From Madurella fahalii (Eukaryota > Ascomycota > Sordariomycetes > Sordariales), in contig CM056875.1 in the NCBI GenBank assembly GCA_029876055.1, forward strand, positions 3,869,001-3,933,000: a stretch of DNA of 64,000 nt. The letters are read 5' to 3'. The position numbers and the translations under genes are program-made. The first letter of the stretch is position 1; the number at the start of each line of letters is the position of its first letter. A model generated the notes under the pieces. It made no database searches. It had not been told where the DNA came from and saw only the letters and a program-made list of their open reading frames with translations. This document shows, piece after piece, positions 1-10,213 of the stretch.

Positions 1-2533
1 TATCAGAAGCAACAATCTCGCCGGCACCGGATGCGGTGAACGTAATGGTGTTGTCCGCATGAGGCACTCGGTCTCCTCTGCTGTCGAGAATCTCGGCGGT
101 GACGAAGGAGAGGTCGCTGCCGTCTGCGGCAATCATCATCCTATCCGCCGTCAAACGGATCTGGCTAGCCGCACCAGCGGTTTGAACCACGTCGGTTGCC
201 CACTCCGTGTTATTCCTGTACGTCACAACCTTGAGCTCCCCGGTACGGTAGACGACATCGTCCCATCGAAAACGGTAGCTGGATGGCCCTATCGTTTTAC
301 GGCCCTGTGACTCCCCATTCAGGAACAACTCTGCCTCATCGGCCGCCGAGAAGACGTGCACCGGCGTCACCTGCCCGGTCCGTTCGGGCCAGGTCCAATG
401 GGGCAGGATGTGCGCCGTGGGAAGGTCGGGGCGCCAACGCGCCTGGTACAAATAGAAGCGGTCCTTCTTAAATCCGGCGAGATCGACAATGCCGAAGTAG
501 GAGCTGCGGGCCGAGTAATAAGGAGTTGGCTCGCCTAGATAATCCCAGCCGGACCACACAAATTCACCTGCCACGAACGGATGCCGGTCCTGCATCGAGA
601 ATACTTTGTCTGGTGATGCGCCAAATGGAGTAGTGTACAGCTCATACGCGCTGACCTGCCGTGCCGCCCCGTTGCCGCCTCCGCCAGTCCTGTCGTTGGC
701 CGGCGCACTGAGTTCGTTCGTCACTGGGAAGAAATAGGTGCCCCTTGTGCTAAGCGCCGCGGCCGTCTCGCTGCTGAGAATCATCTTGTCTGGGAATGCC
801 TTGTGAAAGTCAGGGTACAGGGGATGCGTCTTGATGCCTTCTAAGCCCGCGTACGGAGGCGTGTCGCGGATCCCCTCGCCCTGATAGTTGAGGCTAATGA
901 GATCGAGGCTCCGCGGGAACGGCATGTCCGGCCTTGCCGCGTTCATGGATGCCGTGCATGGCCGCCCTGGGTCTTCCGAGTGGACGATCTGACAGAGCCT
1001 GAGAGCCATAGCGGCCCCGGCGCTGCCCGACGTCTGCTCACCCACTTCGTTGCCGGCACTCCAGGCAAAGATGGAAACGTGGTTGCGATCTCTCCGGATC
1101 ATCGATCGGATATCGGCTTCATGCCAGTCACCAAATATGAGGTGGTAATCGTTGGCTGTCTTCTGGCGCTCCCAGCTGTCCAGCGCTTCGTCCATGACAA
1201 GAAATCCCATGCGGTCTGTCAAGTCCAGGAACTCGGGGGCGGGAGGGTTGTGCGACATGCGGATCGCTTTGCACCCCATCTCGCCTAGCACCTCGAGCTT
1301 TCTCTCCGCCGCGCGTACATTGAAGGCGCTGCCGATCGCCCCTAGGTCGTGGTGCTCATTAACGCCCTGAATCCGCACCTCCTCTCCATTGACCAACAAT
1401 CCTTTCTCTGCGTCGAAGACGAGCGACCGGATGCCGAATTGAGTCTCATAACTATCGATCGTTATACCGTCGACAATCAGGCTGGTTATCGCCGAGTACA
1501 TGTTGGGCTGCTGCTTGGGTCGAGGCCCCCAGAGCCGGGGATTGTCGATCATAACTGAGCTGTTGACGGCCTTCTGTTGACCCGCAGCGATGCTGACAGT
1601 TGTGCGTGGAAAGTCCTGCACCTTGTCTCCAACTCGCCCCGTCTTAGGGTCGAGCTTATAAATTTCGGTAGCAACTTCAACCTCTCCAACAATTGTTCCG
1701 CTGTTTTCGATCCGCACCGTGATGTCCAGGGCAGCAGTCTGTGTCGAGACGTTTCCCGACGAAATCGTAGTCCCCCATTGCCCGATATGCGTATGATTGA
1801 CTTTGGTAAGCCAAACGTTCCGGTATATGCCACCGCCAGGATACCAACGCGATGATTGTACTGGATTGTCCAACCGGATCGCCAACTGGTTGCCGTCGCC
1901 GGGCTCAAGGTAGGGCGTAAGCTCAAGGCGGAATGAAGTGTAGCCGTAGGGCCAACCGCCGACCAGGTTACCGTTGAGCCACACCATTGCATACGACATG
2001 GCACCGTCCACCTCCAGATATATCGACCTCACCATATCCTCCTCGGTTACCCGCAGCCTCCGACGATACCAGCCAACTCCGTGGACTGGTAGCCGTCCCA
2101 TTCCACCTCCAACCAGAGGACTTTCGTCCGTGTAAAAAGGACCCTTAATCGCCCAGTCATGTGGCAGGTCCACCGTATCCCAGCCACTGTCGTTATAGGT
2201 CTTTTGAACAAACGGGACGTTACTGCCCGGTGGGTCCCCCGCCGGGCGCCGATGGTGTTTGCTGGGATCGCTGATGAAGTCGTTCGCTGACGGGAGGATC
2301 CATGGTCTCAGCACTTGCACGCCGCTGCTACCGGGGATATCGGAGCGCAGGTCATACGCTAGCTTGTCCGGGTTGGCGGTTGAACGAGAGAACTTCCATC
2401 CGCTGTTGAGGCTTATGCGCTCGCGTGGTGCACCAAGGCTTGCATCAGAAGCATTTGCGTTGGACGCCTGGGAAAGATCGTTGCTAACTGCCAGGACCAC
2501 AAAAAAAAGCCAGAGCTCGCAGCCAGTAGGCAT
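1..2533 (-). CDS. Glycoside hydrolase family 2 protein (beta-galactosidase / beta-glucuronidase type), partial
   Basis: An uninterrupted minus-strand frame runs from ATG at 2533 off the left edge (844 codons seen; the C-terminus is missing). It begins with a hydrophobic signal peptide (about residues 1-23), so the enzyme is probably secreted. The order fits GH2: an N-terminal sugar-binding jelly roll (NSGWKF, LPHDWAIKGPF, GVGWYRR), an Ig-like sandwich, a TIM barrel (GVNEHHDLGAIGSAFN, KAIRMSHNPP) with the acid/base in AGNE (Glu496) and the nucleophile in SSET (Glu589), then C-terminal sandwich domains including the DUF4982/invasin-like region often found in GH2 beta-galactosidases. No intron is visible. 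It is transcribed away from the CE15 esterase gene, with about 750 bp between the two starts, so they may share regulation. GH2 substrate (galactoside, glucuronide, mannoside) cannot be fixed from sequence alone. Confidence 0.9.
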   Translation of the reverse strand, partial: MPTGCELWLFFVVLAVSNDLSQASNANASDASLGAPRERISLNSGWKFSRSTANPDKLAYDLRSDIPGSSGVQVLRPWILPSANDFISDPSKHHRRPAGDPPGSNVPFVQKTYNDSGWDTVDLPHDWAIKGPFYTDESPLVGGGMGRLPVHGVGWYRRRLRVTEEDMVRSIYLEVDGAMSYAMVWLNGNLVGGWPYGYTSFRLELTPYLEPGDGNQLAIRLDNPVQSSRWYPGGGIYRNVWLTKVNHTHIGQWGTTISSGNVSTQTAALDITVRIENSGTIVGEVEVATEIYKLDPKTGRVGDKVQDFPRTTVSIAAGQQKAVNSSVMIDNPRLWGPRPKQQPNMYSAITSLIVDGITIDSYETQFGIRSLVFDAEKGLLVNGEEVRIQGVNEHHDLGAIGSAFNVRAAERKLEVLGEMGCKAIRMSHNPPAPEFLDLTDRMGFLVMDEALDSWERQKTANDYHLIFGDWHEADIRSMIRRDRNHVSIFAWSAGNEVGEQTSGSAGAAMALRLCQIVHSEDPGRPCTASMNAARPDMPFPRSLDLISLNYQGEGIRDTPPYAGLEGIKTHPLYPDFHKAFPDKMILSSETAAALSTRGTYFFPVTNELSAPANDRTGGGGNGAARQVSAYELYTTPFGASPDKVFSMQDRHPFVAGEFVWSGWDYLGEPTPYYSARSSYFGIVDLAGFKKDRFYLYQARWRPDLPTAHILPHWTWPERTGQVTPVHVFSAADEAELFLNGESQGRKTIGPSSYRFRWDDVVYRTGELKVVTYRNNTEWATDVVQTAGAASQIRLTADRMMIAADGSDLSFVTAEILDSRGDRVPHADNTITFTASGAGEIVASD

Positions 2534-3287
2534 GCCTCAGCGAATGTGGAGAGGAGAACATTATCGAAGTGTAAGACACCTTACGTTAGGATATACGTTA
2601 GATCATGCCATCCTAGCACCAGCAGGCGCATGTAAATGCTGAAAGCCTGGCTACTAAAGTAGGGTTTTAGTACAACGGCAACCTATCTACATCAACCGTG
2701 CTCGTCCTATTCATGGATCATATTTCGCCACATGCTGCGGGGTTGAGCGGCTCAAACAGACAGGGCTCATAACGACGGCGCGTTGGAATTTAGCCAGGGC
2801 AGGGGGGCCCCGATGCCGTGTAACTCCGCCATTCGAGAAGGGCCCATTGTGCGGGGGGAGGACGTAAACCTCATTACCAGCATGACCATACACGCCGAAC
2901 TTCATTATGACATGACAGAGCCCGGCTACAAGGACCATGCGGAAGGTGCAGTACCGAACCGTATTACCGCACCGATGGATGTTGAAGACCATTGGCAAAC
3001 TTCAACAACAGACGCTGAATGGTGGATTCCGATGATAGATACCGCAGATATTTGTATGTGATGTTTTGACCGGCTGTCTACATTCTGTCGCTAATTTGCA
3101 ATAGACCGGCTGATCGGTGTTTGAGTTTCGCGGTGAGGGATGTGGAGATGGCTTCCTATATTAGTTAAATATCTTAAGAAATACTGCTAGACGGAGTCCT
3201 CGACTTGGATTTGGCTTTGGAACGAGCAAGAAAGCTAAGGTACCCATTTCACACCATCAGCTCTTTTCGAGGGACACGCTGCTCAAT
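2534..3287. promoter_or_regulatory. Shared divergent upstream region between GH2 and CE15 genes
   Basis: This 754-bp stretch separates two genes transcribed in opposite directions and must hold both promoters. No coding potential that I trust is seen; short ORFs here lack family features or splice support. No unambiguous XlnR/Xyr1 element was identified by eye. Confidence 0.5.
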
Positions 3288-4460
3288 ATGCAAGTCAAAC
3301 ACACCGTCCTATTGACGTCCCTTGTGGGCGCGTCGACGGCGCAGATGTGTTCAGCCATTCCTGACTCCTTCACCTTTGCAGGGGGAAGCAGTATCAAACT
3401 CCCCGATCCTTTCCTCTTCATTAACGGATCCAAGGTGCTTACGAAAGCCGACTGGGACTGCCGTCAGAACGAGATTGGTGCCCTTTTCCAGCGCTACGAA
3501 CTAGGCCCAAAGCCTGCCGTAGATTCCGTTACCGCCACGCTTGCCTCCAACAGACTCTCGGTTACCGTCACGGCGGGTGGGAAATCCGTCTCGTTCGCAC
3601 CGAGCATCCGTTTCCCCTCGGGCAATGGTCCCTTCCCCGCCATCATTGCCCTCGGCGGCTCGTCCATTCCCGTACCCACCGGAGTGGCCGTCATCACCTA
3701 CAACAACGAAGAGATCGCGGCCACAGACCCCCGGGGGAGGGGTAAATTCTACGACCTCTACGGCGCGACGCATCCAGCAGGTGGGCTGATAGCCTGGGCA
3801 TGGGGCGTCAGCCGGATCGTGGATGCGCTCGAGAAGCTGGGTACAACGACGACCCGGATCAACCCTGCTCGCCTTGCGGTAACGGGGTGTTCCAGGAACG
3901 GCAAAGGAGCGTTCGTCTCCGGGGCTTTCGACAGCCGCATCCGGCTCACGACCCCGCAAGAAGCTGGCTCCGGTGGCATGGGCTGCTGGCGGATTGTCGG
4001 CGAGATGAAGAAGAACGGCACTGGGGTCGAGGATGCCGCGCAAATCATCACCGGCGACGGCTGGTTCGCGACTGAGTTCTCAAACTACGTCAACGACCTG
4101 GCCAAGCTCCCCTTCGACCACCACATGCTTGCCGGCTTGGTAGCGCCCAGACCCCTTCTGGTGATCGAGAACTCCGGCATCGACTACCTCGGTCCCGTCA
4201 GCACATTCGGCTGCGCCACCGCGGCAAGACTCGTGTACGAGGCGTTGGGCCAAGAGGACTCGATGGGATTCTCCCAGGTAGCGCATGGAAGCTCGCATTG
4301 CCAGCTCCCTTCGTCCCAGAATGCCGACTTGAATGCGTTCCAGAATAAATACTTGATGGACAAGACGGATGTGGAAACTGGTAATATCTTCAAGACAGAC
4401 AAGACCTACAACTTTGATCTCGCGCGCTGGGTTGACTGGACGGCTCCCACTTTGACATGA
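3288..4460 (+). CDS. 4-O-methyl-glucuronoyl methylesterase (CE15 glucuronoyl esterase)
   Basis: A single-exon 390-aa protein with a signal peptide (residues 1 to about 19, ending STAQ). Glucuronoyl esterases cleave the ester between glucuronate on xylan and lignin alcohols. The family signature GCSRNGKG is present with nucleophile Ser202; Glu225 (TPQEAGSGG) and His337 (GSSHCQLP) complete the expected Ser-Glu-His triad in the spacing known from fungal GE2-type enzymes. There is no CBM1 or linker, unlike some Trichoderma-type relatives, so it is a catalytic module only. The start at 3288 gives the signal peptide directly. It diverges from the GH2 gene, and the GH79 glucuronidase at about 50.4 kb would act on the same uronic acid side chain. 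Confidence 0.95.
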   Translation: MQVKHTVLLTSLVGASTAQMCSAIPDSFTFAGGSSIKLPDPFLFINGSKVLTKADWDCRQNEIGALFQRYELGPKPAVDSVTATLASNRLSVTVTAGGKSVSFAPSIRFPSGNGPFPAIIALGGSSIPVPTGVAVITYNNEEIAATDPRGRGKFYDLYGATHPAGGLIAWAWGVSRIVDALEKLGTTTTRINPARLAVTGCSRNGKGAFVSGAFDSRIRLTTPQEAGSGGMGCWRIVGEMKKNGTGVEDAAQIITGDGWFATEFSNYVNDLAKLPFDHHMLAGLVAPRPLLVIENSGIDYLGPVSTFGCATAARLVYEALGQEDSMGFSQVAHGSSHCQLPSSQNADLNAFQNKYLMDKTDVETGNIFKTDKTYNFDLARWVDWTAPTLT

Positions 4461-4742
4461 TTCTTTTCGAATGGAGGGCAAGGATGGATAACAGAAGCGA
4501 AGGTCATGCCTGTCAGGGATGGGGATGGGGACGGTTCGGGGCAGTCAACAGACATAGATACTTGGCAACATGATACGCTCACTCGAAACGGTCTCGCTTT
4601 TGTCTCCGCGTGCTCGGATAAAAGTAGTTCAGGTCAAAAGCCGTAGTTTGGTCTACCATTTAACGCCAGAGAAGCATGGTAGGATACAAAGGCGGCCCAC
4701 TATCTACTACCTACCAGATTTACATGATGTCATGGCCCCCTC

Positions 4743-5299
4743 CTACCATAGACGAAACGGAGCTCTCATCCTCCCGGCCGAATTGACCGACACGGTTGTC
4801 CGCGAGCTGGTGCTCGAGCTCCAGGTGGAATTCGGGGGAAGAGTACTCGACGTTATCTCGGCGGTAGGACTCGGGCCACTGGACGTCCCAGAGCAATCTG
4901 ACGCCGTAACTGTCGCGTAGCTGGTCGAACACCAAACGCCAGCACAGCCAGAATCGCAGGGGAAATCGACCTGGACGGTCGGGATCGCGGATGGGCACCC
5001 GCACGACTGTGTGATGGTCGACAGTGCGAGACAGGCCGGGACCGGGCAGGTTGTGCAGAGCTCGCCGGTCGTCGTCACCGTTGGGCAGCCCACTTGCGGC
5101 GTTTGGGATGGCGCAACGCCGCTCGTAATCGTAAAGGCAGTGTGGCTGTTGGGGTTGCTAGATTGGGCGTGGACGACGGTAGTGCTATGATGAGGAGTGA
5201 GCCGAATGGTTTTCAATACCCAGGCGTATGGCGCCCCGTTGATTAAGGTACTTACAGGCCGGCCATAGCCGCAACTACCACACATCCGACCGACTTCAT
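4743..5299 (-). CDS. Small secreted cysteine-rich protein, Ser/Thr-rich tail
   Basis: Two exons: 5299-5256 and 5184-4743, with a 71-nt intron (GTAAGT...CATAG). Splicing creates a clean signal peptide ending VVHA|Q; without the intron the frame has no sensible N-terminus, which supports the model. The mature part has about a dozen Cys in short spacings (CTTCPVPAC, SCGCPSA, FPCDSGCAGVWC) and then a Ser/Thr/Pro-rich tail likely to be O-glycosylated. I do not recognise the family; the Cys pattern is not CFEM or hydrophobin. The C-terminus (MRAPFRLW) is not a GPI signal and may be mis-ended if a further intron exists. It is convergent with the CE15 gene. Function unknown; an extracellular or cell-wall role is inferred from the signal peptide only. 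Confidence 0.7.
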
Positions 5300-7325
5300 G
5301 TTGGAACGAGTGTTGCGAGGCTTAATGTGGTAGGCTGGTAGCGTTCAACTCAATAACGCGGTGCCCAAACGGTAACCCTGGGCCAACTTGGGAGACGCCC
5401 TCACGATTGAGAACTCTAGGTTCATTTATACATTCCCTAAATCCTTTGGCGGCCTTTGTTGTGAGTGGTCTTACTGCTCTGACGGCCAAAGTTTGGCCCG
5501 CGCCTTTAATAGGGAGGATTAACTAGCGCCTCGGCGCTTTAAACCTCATTTGCCAGGCCAAGCCTTTAACCTCGTATTCAGCGTGCTCTCTGTGACAGAT
5601 ATCTGGTTTGAGGATTCCAGCCAGTTTCCTATTGGTGTGAAACGGTTACGCCCAGGCTCAAAGTTCTCTGTTCCGCTCGGATCACCTGGCATCACATCCA
5701 CACCCAGTCGCATGAGCGGTTCGTGCCGATGCAGACCTGAAGCTTTACGAGGTCCTCCGCGACTCCCAGCCTCGCCAATCCCCTGCCAGGGGAATGCAGC
5801 CTCCCTAAAGACATTGCGCAGCCAATAGCCGAATAGGGTCTAGCAAAACGGCAATGAAAAATAATCGTCTCCTTTAAGTAGAAGGAGGGCAGGAAGATAG
5901 AAGTGAACTAAGGGTTACAAGACCTAAATGCACAATGGTATTCTGAAATGCGTTAAGGAGGAGAAGCCTCTTGTATATGTGTCAAGCACCGGAGCTTCTC
6001 AAGCAAGAATATGCATCAAGGGTCAGCCTATGGGATGCTTGTACACTGCACGTCTATAGAGACAATTTCATTCCAGTAAGAGGCTCCGTCGCAGTCTTAT
6101 AGATCCCGGTTTCAGAAGTTTTCTCCCATTTGGAACGTGACAACGGCCTGATGTTGGAGAAAGACATTCGATCAAAAAAAAAAAAAAAAAAAAAAAAGAG
6201 CAGGGAAGAGAAAGCGAAAACGAGTATCCTAGTGAGGTAGTTAAAGCCGGCGATGAAGAGAATGTAATTAGGCATTGTGTTTCTATCAGCAATAGCTAAT
6301 GATGCGCATCCAACCTTTGGGTCACCAGGCGTAGCCCCATCATAGCAATTGGGGATTCGAACGCATTGGGTATTCGACATTTAGGGGCATGGGCAAGTCT
6401 TGGCCGTAATGGACAGAACTCCGATTCCTAAGGTACTGTACCGTCGTGCGCCCGGTGGGGAAAAGGACCTATCCATCGATATGCCAAAATGCTAGAAAGT
6501 TAGGAACCATTATAGCCTGGTGATTACTTTAGGTAATTTTGTTATATCGGTATTGTACCGACTGCTAGTCGAGCTTTACGGCAATCTAATCTACGTTTTC
6601 TGCCACTAGCGCCGTGGTCAATATCAAGGTTGACGATATTGAATGGAGCACTCCTGGTATTTTTATGGTGACGATGAGGCCGGGCCTTTCAAAACTGGCA
6701 ACTCAGTGAGCTAAATGCACGTGAGTGGCGACGTTCAAGTCTAACCGTCGGTTAATGACAGCTATTTAACGGTACCTTACTTTGCGTCACCGTCCTCCCT
6801 TGGCGAGATTTGCGGGACTTGCGAGAGTTCAGTCGTGAACCATCGCTTGTCCCACGCTCTAACGTCATCCAAGAGTCGGCGACCGAGTTTTGGGCGGGTT
6901 GGAAACTATTCGTGCCAGGACACATCAGCAGTAGTGGCTGAGGGTTTATGAAGTATGAAATGTTCAGAGAATATTGGCCTATCAAGATCCTCTCTATACA
7001 AGGCCCATGTCCATTTACCAAGACTTATTAATCTACCGGACAGATGGAGTTAGATGGAAATAATACCCTGTGATAGAGCCAAGGCTCTCCGACCAATCGA
7101 CACAACAATATATCCGCTGGGTAATAAAAACCAATCCGGGAGCGGGGAGCGGAAGCATCAACCCACCTTTTTATCCCATTGTATCCGCTGAGGAGAATAC
7201 TTATAGATCGTCACCTGTTCTCCTCTGCTGGAGGGGAACCTCCTCCGTTGTAATGCTTATCCAAGAGACTTTTTACCATTCGAATTGAACAGCAGACATC
7301 CTAGGAGCACCAAGCTCATTTTGCG
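5300..7325. other. Gene-poor intergenic region
   Basis: About 2 kb without a supported gene. Small ORFs are present but none shows a signal, motif or splice-linked extension. It contains a 24-nt A run (6174-6197), listed separately. Nothing else recognisable. Confidence 0.5.
6174..6197. repeat. Poly(A) homopolymer, 24 nt
   Basis: An uninterrupted run of 24 A on the + strand in intergenic DNA. It could be a slippage microsatellite or the tail of an old retrotransposed copy; no flanking coding remnant or target-site duplication was recognised. Confidence 0.9.
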
Positions 7326-8450
7326 ATGGGGCTGCTAAATGGTGTGCTTGTCTCTCTCGGTCTCTACACCGCGGGGACGTGGGGCATCAAAACTCCTTTG
7401 AGACAAAGACAAGAGGCCCTCGAGCCCGCAACCTATGACGATGCATGTAACATTGGATACTGCTCGATTATGGGGGCGTATGTTTTTCCAGCCGCCATTC
7501 CTACGAGCAATTTCTGTCGCCAATACTTACAAACATACCAGGACCATCGGTGGCTGGGGGGGCAACTACACCACAGTCACTACTCTAGACGACTTTTCAA
7601 TCGCGGTATCAGGCACTGAGCCGGGGGTCATAATTGTCGAAGGCGCCATATCCGGTGATGCCGAGGTCACCATTGGGTCGAGCAAGAGCATCATAGGTGC
7701 TCCTAGCAGCTGCAAGTTCACCACGGATCCCAAAGATACATCGGCAAATGTGCTAACTCGACGTGAAACCTAGCCCTGACAGGGATTGGACTATATATCA
7801 ACGGGAGCCGGAATGTGATCCTTCGAAACCTCAAGATTGCCAATGTCCAAGGGCCCGCCATCTCGATCGAAAATGCCCGGAGCGTTTGGGTCGACCATTG
7901 TGACCTATCATCCGACACTAACCAAGGCGGCGGGCTCGATACCAGTTTAATAAGCATCACTCGAGGGAGCGACTTCCTGACCGTGACGGGAACGCTCTTC
8001 AAGGGTCACCCGCAAGCGGTTCTAGTCGGACATGCGGATACTAACGGCGATGAGGACAAGGGCAAGCTCCGCGTGACATTCGCCAAGAACCACTTCCAAA
8101 ACGTAGGGAACGCCATTTCATATCGATTCGGCACCGGCCACATCTTCAACTCGTATTACGAGAATGTCGTGAATGGGATCAACACGAGAATGGGTGCCAA
8201 TATCTTGATTGAATCGAGCGTGTTCGAAGAATCAGGCCAAGCAGTTTTCAGCGAGAACAGCACTGAGGTCGGATATGCAACTGTCCAGGACGTCACGCTT
8301 GGGGGCAGCACAAGTACCGCGCCAGCAGGTAACATGACGACCAACAGCATACCCTATCCATACGATTGGTACACTTGGGAGACGAACCAGGTGAAGGCAT
8401 CTGTTGTTAGTCAAGCTGGGCAGAAATTGGAGTTCCTTGTTTGGGATTAG
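7326..8450 (+). CDS. Pectate lyase family 1-like secreted protein, active-site residues apparently altered
   Basis: Three exons: 7326-7477, 7542-7711, 7774-8450 (332 aa). Intron 1 is GT-AG (GTATGT...CCAG). Intron 2 is best read as GC-AG (donor GCAAGT at 7712, branch TGCTAAC, acceptor CTAG), because only this joins the frame to give the family motif SSLTGIGLYINGSRN. There is an N-terminal signal peptide (about residues 1-20). PL1 beta-helix landmarks follow: NLKI, VWVDHCDLSSD, LVGH, GDEDKGKLRVTF, RFGTGHI, GINTRMGA. Pectate lyases cleave polygalacturonate by Ca-dependent beta-elimination. Oddities: where PL1 enzymes have D..xD (Ca ligands) there are Thr164 and Ser168; the HxK motif reads His186-Pro-Gln188; and the RxPxxR motif reads Asn220-Ala-Ile-Ser-Tyr-Arg225. 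The fold is clear but activity is doubtful. Confidence 0.85.
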
Positions 8451-10213
8451 GTACACAACAATTGTATGGGAAAGCGGGCTACTACTTCAGGCAACGATTT
8501 AGTAACTATTTGAGAAATCAATGACGGTCTGTCCACTTATTAATTGCCTTCCATAACCGTGACTGACCAGTAGCGTTGCAGCGGTTGTGATTACTTACGG
8601 TATCAGAAACTACTACATGTTGTAATGCGATGAGATCTGAATAGCCGCCACATCTTCTGCGGTACCCCCAGCCATCACTACAAACGGAGACTCCGCCGTT
8701 CCTACTGGTCCGTGAAGTTCAAGGGTGCAGCCATACCGGTGAGCTTGGACTCGCTGCGGCTTAGCACAACGACGCTAACATCCAGGGCGAGCGGAATCCC
8801 GACGACATCACGGGAGAAGAAACAACCGCAAGCCCAATAAAAGGAACCCTGGATAACTGGTGTTTCACAATTTCGATCAGCGCACTAGTAGCAACGGCGA
8901 ACACCAGAAGAGTGAGAGGCTAACAGCCGTATATTCTATCCCCATAAAACAGCTGATACTCGTCTAGCATATGGAAATTATCGACCTGCACCTTCTCGTA
9001 CCATTGGAAACGAGCCGTCGCGCCAAGTGTTGGCTTGGACTGAATTTCTGGCACGTTCGTGTTCGCCTCCAAGGAGGCCTTGCGTTATGACCGCACCGGG
9101 ATCGTCGCGGGCGCGGACGAAGCCACCCACCTCGACAAGGTCTCCCCTTCTCAGTCGACCGACATCAGAGCTGGGATGATGGGTAGTCGCGGTGTACGTT
9201 GCATCAGGGGACTAGCGTTGGCCGAGGTTCGAAATCGACACCTCTCTTTGTGCACAACGCTAACGCAAGGTAGTTCAGGGAGACGCAGACTACGGCCGAG
9301 CCGGATGTCGCCGCCAGTACTGAGAGCTATACTCAAGGGATAGTAGAAAGATTGTAACTAAAGGGCGCGACTCTTTAATCATTGGAAACTTGGTAATGGC
9401 CTGGGTGCGATATCCACGAATTAGGTGATAGTGGAGACACTGAAACGTACCTACGGTCCTGTGAGTGTACTTACGTTATTATAAAATTCATTACATCTCT
9501 CAGTTGTTCATAAGCTATTTTAACTGTGGAAGCCCCTTCAGCACGATGTAAGAATCTATGGAATCCGACAATTAATACACCTCGGACCGATGCCCGTGGG
9601 ACTCATGGCGGTAGGTAGGAATGGAGCGTTATTAATCAATAGAGCAGAGTCAAGAGTCCGAGAAGTTTTCCGAGTATTCCGAACAGTAGTCCGAGCAGTT
9701 GGCTATTAATTAAATGCAAAAAATCCGAGTTCCCTGTAGTCAGATGAGACGGAGCATGATAGTCACATGTCCACACACGGTAGTGGGGTTCTGTTGGGTA
9801 AGGATTATTTTCTATATTCATAATCCAGTTAACCAAAGATACACGCCAGAGCGCAACCAAAACCGGTGGAAGCCCGTGATATCTATCAACCATATAACCA
9901 GTTCTACATGTCCCTCCTTGTCCGATATTGTACGTGAACAGGACGGGCTTACCAAGCTGAGACGGAGATCAGCCTAACACGCTTACAAATCCAGCAATAT
10001 CGGCGTCTCTGATGCTTGAGCCTCCGGAACCATCGGATGATTGATGAGAAATTCAGATTACGAACTACTAGTCTTACCACAAACCACTCCCGGCGTTACC
10101 GTGTTTTCACACTTATAAAGCCTCTGTTATCACTCAAGAGACCTTGTAAACATCGCGGCACATGTGGTAGCAGTGTCAGCCTCGCAGCATATAAAACGAC
10201 GACAGAAACGGAA
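8451..10213. other. Intergenic region
   Basis: About 1.76 kb. A short G/C-richer patch (about 8690-9340) contains broken minus-strand and plus-strand frames that could be a decayed gene, but no family was recognised. The rest is AT-richer and shows nothing. The upstream part of the longest frame entering the epoxide hydrolase (10016-10213) is treated as 5' leader. Confidence 0.4.

Noticed and set aside
3501..4043. 180-codon minus-strand frame
   Set aside because: Antisense to the CE15 esterase gene, whose family match and catalytic triad are clear.
6351..6362. GGGATTCGAAC, the reverse complement of a tRNA B-box
   Set aside because: The minus-strand sequence around it does not give an A-box, paired acceptor stem or anticodon arm; probably chance.
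7326..8450. Stops in the PL1 reading frames suggesting a pseudogene
   Set aside because: Two introns (one GC-AG) remove them and restore family motifs at both junctions.
9059..9343. 94-codon + strand frame
   Set aside because: No start context, signal or domain; may only be part of a decayed gene patch.
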